Assembly: GCA_031119195.1 (NCBI GenBank)
Contig: JAVHYG010000041.1
Span: 6,128-12,449 of the forward strand
Source: Rickettsiella sp.
GTDB taxonomy: Bacteria > Pseudomonadota > Gammaproteobacteria > Diplorickettsiales > Diplorickettsiaceae
Length of the DNA: 6,322 nucleotides
Direction of reading: 5' to 3'
Shown here piece after piece: positions 1 through 4,915 of the stretch (positions are counted from its first letter, which is position 1; each line of letters opens with the position of its first letter). A model generated the notes under the pieces. That model did not search any database. It saw only the letters and a program-made list of their open reading frames with translations, and was not told the origin of the DNA. Made by a program: the position numbers and the translations under genes.

Positions 1-384
1 TTTCCAGTTGAAAAAATTCCTTACGGTGGTGTTCCATTTGGGCGCGCTTATGATCCTTCAGAAATTATCGGTGATAGTGGTATTATGGGAGGCATTGAAT
101 TACGTTACGATACTTACCCCCAATCTTTTAATGCTATACAATACTTTACACGTTATGATATTGGTAAAGTATGGAACAAAGAAGTTGCTCCTTCTTTTAA
201 CTTAAATAGTGTATACAGTGATGCCTCTCTGTCCGTGGGCTTACGGTTGTTTTTGACAAAAGATTTTAAATTTGAACTCAGTGTCGCTAGACCATTAACC
301 AATCCTGTCCAAGCACAAGAACTTAGTGGCCATAATGGAAAAAATTTACGATTATTCTTTAACTTTAGTTATACACCTTTTTAA
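1..384 (+). CDS. ShlB/FhaC/HecB-family outer-membrane transporter (TpsB), 3' end only
   Basis: This is the C-terminal 127 residues of an open frame that is already open at base 1; the N-terminal POTRA domains and most of the barrel lie off the left edge. TpsB proteins are 16-strand outer-membrane barrels that export a large TpsA exoprotein (adhesin or hemolysin) from the periplasm. The fragment carries the family's signature stretch FGRAYDPSEIIGDSGI (residues 13-28), followed by a strand ending in ELRYDT. It also has the typical last strands: a GLRLFLT strand, then ELSVARPLTNPV, then LRLFFNFSYTPF. The protein ends in Phe, as expected for a Bam-assembled barrel. The stop codon is TAA at 382-384. 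No TpsA partner is visible downstream; it could lie upstream or elsewhere. A generic BamA/TamA relative is less likely because the YDPSEI-GD motif fits COG2831-type proteins. The family call is from memory of the motif, not from a search. Confidence 0.85.
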   Translation, partial: FPVEKIPYGGVPFGRAYDPSEIIGDSGIMGGIELRYDTYPQSFNAIQYFTRYDIGKVWNKEVAPSFNLNSVYSDASLSVGLRLFLTKDFKFELSVARPLTNPVQAQELSGHNGKNLRLFFNFSYTPF

Positions 385-523
385 AATTATAAATAAAATA
401 AAATTTTCGTAAAGAAAACTTAAACTTTCTAGGAAGTGGCTTTCTCGTTAGCTATACCAGGCGTTGTTGTGTAGAAAATAGTTTCAAACCCAAACTTTTA
501 TAAGGTTGACATTGTTACTTTAT

Positions 524-562
524 AAAGAAAGGCCTGAGAGCGCTGTTCTAAGGCCTTTCTTT
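524..562. terminator. bidirectional hairpin terminator between convergent genes
   Basis: A perfect 12-bp inverted repeat, AAAGAAAGGCCT at 524-535 and AGGCCTTTCTTT at 551-562, flanks a 15-base loop. The loop can extend the helix further: AGA 537-539 pairs with TCT 547-549. Each arm has a GGCC core, an A-rich 5' side and a T-rich 3' side, so RNA from either strand would form a stem ending in a U-rich run. It sits 140 bases after the TpsB stop and 20 bases after the lipoprotein stop, so it fits best as the lipoprotein gene's terminator that also blocks read-through from the left. The U-tract is interrupted by C (TTTCTTTC), so termination strength is uncertain. Between 385 and 523 I see nothing else. 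Confidence 0.65.
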
Positions 563-581
563 CAAATACTTGTAGTTTTTA

Positions 582-1100
582 TTAGCGTCGAAGTCCTCCG
601 ACTATATTATTCACTGTTCCTCTCAAATTTGTCGGTAATGCTGGTAATGTGACGCCACCAGGTAACGCCACAGGTCCCGCACCTGGCAAGCCAAACGCAC
701 CTTGACCCGGTAATTGAACGCCTATTATCTGCCCATTACTTCTTAGAACTTCAGCACCCGCAGGTAAGGGTCCTGTTAAATTTAGATCTACCAAATCAGC
801 TCGCGTAAGCGCATTTGCATTTAATCCAAGTCTACGTAATGCTTCCGCACTCAAATGCACCCCTCCGCCACTAGTCAATGTGACACCTGCTAGATTGCCC
901 CCACCTAACGTTGTATTCAATAAATTACCTCCGCCCAAAAGGCCGCCTGAGCCAGAGGCTCCAGCTGCCCCTGTCGCGCCTGTAGCCCCAGTTGCACCCA
1001 AAGGGCCTCCTGGACCCCCACTGCCACCACCACAGGCAACAAGACCAGAAATACTTATAACCCCTATCAAAAGAGGAAGAAAACTAATCTTTAAAGTCAT
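582..1100 (-). CDS. small lipoprotein with collagen-like Gly-X-Y segment
   Basis: A 172-residue predicted lipoprotein of unknown function. A Lys-containing N-terminus and hydrophobic stretch (residues 5-20) lead to the lipobox LVAC, with the acylated Cys at 23, so lipid anchoring in the envelope is expected. There is no Asp at +2 (it is Gly), which favours the outer membrane by the E. coli rule. Residues 26-52 form nine consecutive collagen-like triplets (GSG GPG GPL GAT GAT GAT GAA GAS GSG). Residues 55-64 and 65-74 are an imperfect ten-residue tandem repeat (LGGGNLLNTT / LGGGNLAGVT). The rest is Leu/Gly/Pro-rich, with a short helix-like part near 84-106. The start is ATG at 1098-1100 with GGAG at 1106-1109, five bases upstream. 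The gene is clearly richer in G+C than its neighbours. It is monocistronic, convergent with the TpsB gene and divergent from the CADD-like gene. I recognise no family beyond the lipoprotein and collagen-like features. Confidence 0.8.
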   Translation of the reverse strand: MTLKISFLPLLIGVISISGLVACGGGSGGPGGPLGATGATGATGAAGASGSGGLLGGGNLLNTTLGGGNLAGVTLTSGGGVHLSAEALRRLGLNANALTRADLVDLNLTGPLPAGAEVLRSNGQIIGVQLPGQGAFGLPGAGPVALPGGVTLPALPTNLRGTVNNIVGGLRR

Positions 1101-1145
1101 ATTTACTCCATTTAATATCTATTTAAGATTTAAATTAGACTATTT

Positions 1146-1174
1146 ATCCTAGAAGTTTAGGCAGATAGAGTCAA
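1146..1174 (-). promoter_or_regulatory. sigma70-like promoter for the lipoprotein gene
   Basis: On the minus strand, a -35 box TTGACT (1169-1174, 5 of 6 to consensus) and a -10 box TAGGAT (1146-1151, 4 of 6) are separated by exactly 17 bases. Transcription would start near 1139, giving a leader of roughly 38 bases before the ATG at 1100 that includes the GGAG ribosome-binding site. This is a prediction from boxes and spacing only. Confidence 0.5.
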
Positions 1175-1365
1175 ATTTTATAAAAACTTGATAGAGCAGT
1201 TTATGATTTGCATTAATAGACATTTTTTACTATATGCTATTTCTTAGTTATTAAGATAATATCCAATTATGAAGTTCGTTTTAACAAAAGTTACTAATGC
1301 GTTTTAAAAAGTGCGAACATATTAAATTTTCATACAAAAATTTTGTTTAATTTAAGTTACTCTAT

Positions 1366-1394
1366 TTTAGATCTGCTACAAATTTCTGTACAAT
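1366..1394 (+). promoter_or_regulatory. sigma70-like promoter for the CADD-like gene
   Basis: A -10 box TACAAT (1389-1394, 5 of 6) lies 17 bases after a weaker -35 box TTTAGA (1366-1371, 4 of 6). Transcription would start around 1400-1402, leaving a leader of under 30 bases that still contains the AAGGAG site at 1414-1419. In such AT-rich sequence, 4-of-6 boxes occur often by chance, so confidence is moderate. Confidence 0.4.
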
Positions 1395-1428
1395 ATGGGC
1401 TTCTAAACCAAAGAAGGAGAATGGTCAT

Positions 1429-2163
1429 ATGAATGAGCCACAACTAAATAATGTGCTTAATGATGACATACAAGGTAATACTATGCAGCTACTTGATAGA
1501 CAACTGAATGAAAAGCATTTACTAAAACATCCGCTATATCAAGCTTGGTCTGCAGGAAAACTTTCTCTTGAAGACTTACGTATGTATGCCTGTCAATACT
1601 ATCATCATGTTGAAGCCTTTCCGCGTTATATCAGCGCAACACACAGTAATTGTTATTCTTCTCATGCACGACAAATATTATTGGATAATTTGAATGATGA
1701 AGAAGGATTCAACAACGAAGAAAGCCATCCTGTTTTATGGTTACAATTTGCTAAAGGTTTAGGTCTATGTGAAGAAACAGTAAAAAATAGTACGCCTCTA
1801 CCAGAAACCAAACAACTCATAGCAAATTTTTTATCTCTTTCCCGTTCTTCTTATGCAGAAGGTTTAGGCGCTCTATATGCTTATGAACGTCAAATCCCAC
1901 AGACAGCAGCCAGTAAAATCGCTGGGCTCAAAAAATTTTATAGCATTGAAGACTCAGCTACTTTGAAGTTTTTTATAGTGCATAGAGAAGCTGATATAGA
2001 ACATTCTGAAACAACTAAACGGCTCATACAAGAATTACCGGTAGAGGAAAAAATTAATGCAGAGAAAGCCGCTAAAAAAATAGCTCAATCGGTGTGGAAC
2101 TTGTTAAGTGGAATACAAGCACAAACCATTGGAACCATAAGTTGTGAAATGGCCACTGTTTAA
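1429..2163 (+). CDS. CADD-family protein, probable self-sacrificing p-aminobenzoate synthase
   Basis: A 244-residue protein of the heme-oxygenase/TenA-PqqC fold that aligns along its length with Chlamydia trachomatis CADD (CT610). Recalled CADD metal ligands E81, H88, E142, H174, D178 and H181 correspond to E91, H100, E153, H185, D189 and H192. The last three lie in HREADIEH, keeping the H-x3-D-x2-H spacing. Residues implicated in pABA formation, Y27, Y141 and K152, correspond to Y37 (HPLYQAW), Y152 (ALYAYERQIP) and K163. Known of the family: CADD builds p-aminobenzoate from its own Tyr side chain with a dimetal centre and O2, feeding folate synthesis, and was first described as binding death domains of TNF-family receptors. 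Function here is inferred. The start is ATG 1429 with AAGGAG at 1414-1419, nine bases upstream. It gives an N-terminus about ten residues longer than CADD; ATG 1483 is a weaker alternative. The gene is monocistronic. A TenA thiaminase is less likely because the metal-ligand set is intact. Confidence 0.88.
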   Translation: MNEPQLNNVLNDDIQGNTMQLLDRQLNEKHLLKHPLYQAWSAGKLSLEDLRMYACQYYHHVEAFPRYISATHSNCYSSHARQILLDNLNDEEGFNNEESHPVLWLQFAKGLGLCEETVKNSTPLPETKQLIANFLSLSRSSYAEGLGALYAYERQIPQTAASKIAGLKKFYSIEDSATLKFFIVHREADIEHSETTKRLIQELPVEEKINAEKAAKKIAQSVWNLLSGIQAQTIGTISCEMATV

Positions 2164-2195
2164 AATTTACGTTTCAGCTATCTAAACATGAATTA

Positions 2196-2224
2196 CAAAA
2201 ATCCTGCGGCTTAAACCGCGGGAT
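2196..2224 (-). terminator. intrinsic terminator of the mla-murA operon
   Basis: A stem of nine pairs (2201-2209 with 2216-2224; eight Watson-Crick plus one T/G position) encloses a six-base loop. Read on the minus strand, the GC-rich stem ends in GGAT and runs straight into a T-tract (TTTTTG, 2201 down to 2196). It lies 23 bases beyond the murA stop. On the plus strand the stem is followed by CAGGAAAAAA and has no T-tract, so it should work mainly for the leftward operon. Confidence 0.75.
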
Positions 2225-2247
2225 CAGGAAAAAATATAAAGCTATTT

Positions 2248-3525
2248 TTAAGAAGCATCAGATACGGAAATACGTCTTATTTTTCCGCCTAACTGCGATA
2301 GTTTTTCTTCTATGCATTCGTAGCCTCGATCAATGTGATAAATTCGATTGACTATTGTTTCACCTTCTGCAGTCAATCCTGCAAGCACCAAACTTGCAGA
2401 AGCACGTAAATCCGTTGCCATGACTTCTGCTCCCATTAATTTCTCAACGCCTTTACAGATAGCAACATTACCTTTTAAAGTAATATCTGCCCCCATTCGC
2501 CGCATCTCTTGGACATGCATAAATCTATTTTCAAAAACTGTTTCTGTAATAACGCCTTGACCTTCTGCTATAGTATTAAGTGCCATAATTTGCGCCTGGA
2601 CGTCTGTTGGAAAAGCCGGATAGGGTGCTGTACTTACATTTACTGCTTTCGCACGCCTATCACGCATATCTAATTCAATCCAATGATCACCAATAACAAT
2701 ATCAGCCCCTGCTTGTCTTAATGTAGTAATAACCGCTTCTAAGTTATTTGCTTGCACTCCTTTTAAACGAATAAATCCCCGTGTACAAGCAACGGCAATG
2801 AGATAAGTAGCTGCTTCAATTCGATCGGGTAAAATTTTATAATATCCACCTGTTAATTGTTCAACTCCCTCTATCGTAATAGTATCCGTCCCTGCATCGG
2901 TAATATTAGCGCCGATACTATTTAAAAAGTTGGCCAAATCAATTACTTCCGGTTCACGCGCTGCGTTTTTTATTACTGTTTTTCCTTTGGCAAGCGTCGC
3001 TGCCATCATTAAATTTTCTGTTCCTGTCACGGTAATTGTATTAAGTTGAATCACCGCGCCTTGTAAACGGTCACCCTTTGTTTTAGCCTTGATATAACCA
3101 TTTTCAACACGCATCTGTGCACCCATTGCTTCGAGTCCTTGTATATGTAAATTAACGGGACGTGTTCCAATGGCGCAACCGCCTGGTAAAGAGACAATGG
3201 CTTCTCCGCAACGTGCTAATAAAGATCCTAGTACTAAAATAGAAGCACGCATTTTACGTACAAGTGCATAAGGAGCATAAGAATCAATAAGATCACGCGC
3301 ACTAACTTCTAAGCTCATGCGTTCACCAATTGTAAATTGAGCGCCCATACCACTTAGAAGCTCTACCATCGTAGTAACATCTTGCAAATGCGGAACATTA
3401 AATAGAGTAATGGGTTCTTCTGACAATAGACAAGCAGCTAAAATAGGTAAAGTCGCATTCTTAGCCCCAGAAATTCGTATTTCACCCTGTAATGGCATCC
3501 CTCCTCTAATAATAAGCTTATCCAA
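2248..3525 (-). CDS. murA: UDP-N-acetylglucosamine 1-carboxyvinyltransferase
   Basis: MurA transfers enolpyruvate from PEP to UDP-GlcNAc in the cytoplasm, the first committed step of peptidoglycan precursor synthesis. The protein has 425 residues (E. coli 419) and matches end to end: SGAKNATLPIL with the catalytic Lys at 22, GGCAIGTRPVNLH with the PEP-reactive Cys at 117 (E. coli C115) and Arg at 122, YPAFPTDVQAQ with Asp at 308 (E. coli D305), TDLRASASLVLAG near 371-383, and HIDRGYE with Arg at 400. Because the loop residue is Cys and not Asp, ordinary fosfomycin sensitivity of the enzyme is expected. The start is TTG at 3523-3525, fixed by an in-frame TGA two codons upstream and by alignment of MDKL with E. 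coli MDKF; the ribosome-binding site is weak (GAGAG, seven bases away). It follows mlaB by 15 bases, so it is probably the last gene of the mla operon. The ibaG/BolA gene usual at this spot in E. coli is absent. Confidence 0.97.
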   Translation of the reverse strand: MDKLIIRGGMPLQGEIRISGAKNATLPILAACLLSEEPITLFNVPHLQDVTTMVELLSGMGAQFTIGERMSLEVSARDLIDSYAPYALVRKMRASILVLGSLLARCGEAIVSLPGGCAIGTRPVNLHIQGLEAMGAQMRVENGYIKAKTKGDRLQGAVIQLNTITVTGTENLMMAATLAKGKTVIKNAAREPEVIDLANFLNSIGANITDAGTDTITIEGVEQLTGGYYKILPDRIEAATYLIAVACTRGFIRLKGVQANNLEAVITTLRQAGADIVIGDHWIELDMRDRRAKAVNVSTAPYPAFPTDVQAQIMALNTIAEGQGVITETVFENRFMHVQEMRRMGADITLKGNVAICKGVEKLMGAEVMATDLRASASLVLAGLTAEGETIVNRIYHIDRGYECIEEKLSQLGGKIRRISVSDAS

Positions 3526-3540
3526 TATTCAACTCTCTAT

Positions 3541-3846
3541 CTACTTTTTTGTAGGTACGATGGTGTTAAGGCCAGCAAGCTGGATTATTGCTAACATTTG
3601 ACTGGGTAAATAAGTAAAATACACCGTTTGTGACTGACGATGGAAATTTCTAATCCAAGAAATTAACAAAGCAACGCCGCTACTGTCACTTTGAGTAACT
3701 TCGCTCAAATCAAAAGTAACCGAATGCTTGAGATCTTTAAAAGTGTTCTGACTTTGTTGCCATATAGCTGGAACAGTTTCATAGGTTAACGTTCCTGATA
3801 GAGTATAGGTATTATCGTTTTTACGTTGAAATGTCCAGGTATTCAT
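3541..3846 (-). CDS. mlaB: MlaB, STAS-domain subunit of the Mla phospholipid transporter
   Basis: A 101-residue single STAS domain. MlaB is the small cytoplasmic subunit that binds MlaF and is needed for assembly and activity of the MlaFEDB complex. The sequence shows an N-terminal strand pair (TYTLSGTLTYETV), then TFDLSEVTQSDSSGVALL, the STAS core. Asp 54 and Ser 55 occupy the position of E. coli D51-T52, where Thr 52 is functionally important; a hydroxyl residue is therefore kept. Length matches the family (about 97-101 residues). Its ATG overlaps the mlaC stop by one base (TAATG at 3844-3848), and no clear Shine-Dalgarno sequence precedes it, which suggests translation coupled to mlaC. Sequence similarity to E. 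coli MlaB is modest, so the call rests on the fold motif, size and operon position together. Confidence 0.9.
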   Translation of the reverse strand: MNTWTFQRKNDNTYTLSGTLTYETVPAIWQQSQNTFKDLKHSVTFDLSEVTQSDSSGVALLISWIRNFHRQSQTVYFTYLPSQMLAIIQLAGLNTIVPTKK

Positions 3847-4448
3847 TAGATATTCTGTGCATTATGTTGAGCAAGTTTATCAATTAAACCATCTATACCA
3901 GTTTGTTGAAGTTCTTCCATAAATTGAGAACGAAAACTTTGTACCATACTAATACCGTCGACATTAAAATCGTAAAGTTTCCACTGTTCTCCAACTCGCA
4001 TTAAACTATAACTTACATTGATTGAAGGACCTGAATCGCGAATAATTCTGCTATTCACTTGCACACGCGTTTGACCATTAAAATCACCTCGTAAAGGAAG
4101 AAACCTTACTTTTTCATCGGTATATTGGGCTAAAGCGCTTGAGTAAGTACGGATCAGCAAGATAGAAAATTGCTGGGTAAATGCTTGTCTTTGAGCGGGG
4201 CTTGCACGCATCCATGCCTCTCGACCTAATGCCCTACTTGCCATAGTCACTAAATCAACGTGAGGCAATAAAATCTGATTAACGATTCTATAGACAAATT
4301 GAGGTTTTGTTTTTAAGGTTGCTTGATTCTGTTGCAAATTTGCAATCAATTGATTAGATGTATTTTGCAATAAATCAACTGGCGAAGAAATAGCCCATAC
4401 GACGGTACTAAGCAGTAAACTAATAAAGATTACGATAACTTTTTTCAC
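3846..4448 (-). CDS. mlaC: MlaC, periplasmic phospholipid-binding protein
   Basis: A 200-residue MlaC/Ttg2D-family protein that ferries phospholipid across the periplasm between the MlaA-porin complex and MlaFEDB. A signal peptide is clear: MKK, a hydrophobic core (residues 4-17) and a likely signal-peptidase I site after VWA at 19. The mature part carries the family pattern: VNQILLPHVDLVTMASRALG, then SPAQRQAFTQQF, then YSSALAQYTDEKVRFLP, and the C-terminal WKLYDFNVDGISMVQSFRSQF and GIDGLIDKL. The start is GTG at 4446-4448, overlapping the mlaD stop by four bases (GTGA), with GAGG at 4455-4458 six bases upstream. The next internal Met lies well inside the mature domain, so no alternative start is reasonable. 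Length is close to E. coli MlaC (211). Confidence 0.95.
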   Translation of the reverse strand: MKKVIVIFISLLLSTVVWAISSPVDLLQNTSNQLIANLQQNQATLKTKPQFVYRIVNQILLPHVDLVTMASRALGREAWMRASPAQRQAFTQQFSILLIRTYSSALAQYTDEKVRFLPLRGDFNGQTRVQVNSRIIRDSGPSINVSYSLMRVGEQWKLYDFNVDGISMVQSFRSQFMEELQQTGIDGLIDKLAQHNAQNI

Positions 4449-4915
4449 AGTTTTCCTCTTGAGGTTTTTAAACTAAATATCAATTGTCCAACTAGATCCT
4501 CTAAAATTAATGCGGGATGGGTATCCTGAATACTACTTCCATTTTTTAAGAACGTCTGTTCAAAACCTGGTCTAAGGCTAATATAATTAGCCCCTAGCAA
4601 ACCCTGAGTTAGAATACTCGCTGATGAATCTGCTGGCAATTGTCGTTGACTTGAATCAATTTGCATTGTTACTAGCGCTTTAAATTGCGTACTATCCAGT
4701 TTTATTTTAGAGACTTGGCCAATTTTAACACCAGCCAAGGTAACAGGTGATCGAATCTTAAGTCCGCCCACATTATCAAACTCTGCCGTTATATTATATC
4801 CATTGTTCCCAATAGTGTTACTTAAACCACTTACCTTCAACGCTAAAATGAGTAAAGCAATAATACTCACTAACATAAACAGACCAACCCAAACTTCTAT
4901 TATTCTATCACGCAC
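4445..4915 (-). CDS. mlaD: MlaD, membrane-anchored MCE-domain protein
   Basis: A 156-residue protein with one N-terminal transmembrane helix (about residues 11-29, starting after EVWVG) and a single MCE domain in the periplasm. MlaD forms a hexameric ring on MlaE through which phospholipid passes to or from MlaC. MCE hallmarks are visible: AEFDNVGGLKIRSPVTLAGV, then KIGQVSKIKLD, then LTQGLLGANYISLRPG, and the C-terminal IQDTHPALILEDLVGQLIF, matching E. coli IQDT-x5-LEDLIGQ. The tail ends soon after this helix, whereas E. coli has about 25 more low-complexity residues. The start is GTG at 4913-4915, immediately after the mlaE TAG with no spacer; the only upstream purine-rich signal is a run of G in the last mlaE codons. 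The next Met, at residue 15, falls inside the membrane helix and is not a plausible start. Confidence 0.95.
   Translation of the reverse strand: MRDRIIEVWVGLFMLVSIIALLILALKVSGLSNTIGNNGYNITAEFDNVGGLKIRSPVTLAGVKIGQVSKIKLDSTQFKALVTMQIDSSQRQLPADSSASILTQGLLGANYISLRPGFEQTFLKNGSSIQDTHPALILEDLVGQLIFSLKTSRGKL

Larger units (their letters stand above)
1101..1428. other. divergent AT-rich intergenic region (328 bases)
   Basis: This gap separates the start codons of two divergently transcribed genes and is strongly AT-rich. It contains one sigma70-like promoter candidate facing each way (listed separately) and a Shine-Dalgarno sequence for each gene. The middle, about 1175-1365, holds no convincing gene, tRNA or structured RNA. 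It has a short direct repeat, CGTTTTAA at 1277-1284 and 1300-1307, and a five-base inverted pair GTTCG/CGAAC at 1274-1278 and 1314-1318. Both are short enough to be chance. A regulator site could hide here but nothing identifies one. Confidence 0.6.

Noticed and set aside
8..205. Plus-strand frame inside the TpsB fragment
   Set aside because: The protein has no recognisable features and overlaps, in another frame, the well-supported TpsB C-terminus.
383..407. AT-only inverted repeat AAAATT/AATTTT just after the TpsB stop
   Set aside because: Too short and AT-only to form a stable stem; expected by chance in this composition.
506..526. TTGACA followed by TATAAA as a plus-strand promoter
   Set aside because: The boxes are only nine bases apart, far too close for sigma70, and no plus-strand gene follows.
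880..1152. Plus-strand open frame rich in Pro and Ala opposite the lipoprotein gene
   Set aside because: It is the antisense of the Gly-X-Y and Gly-rich codons; the minus-strand gene has a lipobox, ribosome-binding site and promoter, and this frame has none.
1274..1318. Short direct repeat CGTTTTAA and inverted GTTCG/CGAAC in the divergent region as an operator
   Set aside because: Repeats of eight and five bases with irregular spacing and no known regulator motif; not distinguishable from chance.
1429..2163. TenA thiaminase or PqqC assignment for the CADD-like gene
   Set aside because: The fold is shared, but the H-x3-D-x2-H motif, the ALY-x-YE-x-QIP motif and the Lys at 163 match CADD specifically, and no thiamine or PQQ genes are nearby.
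2348..2560. Plus-strand frame opposite the 3' part of murA
   Set aside because: Shadow of a strongly conserved minus-strand coding sequence; no ribosome-binding site or family resemblance.
3169..3180. MurA active-site loop as a possible fosfomycin-resistant Asp variant
   Set aside because: The loop reads GGCAIG, so the reactive Cys is present.
3410..3601. Plus-strand frame across the murA-mlaB junction
   Set aside because: Runs antisense over two real genes with no supporting signals.
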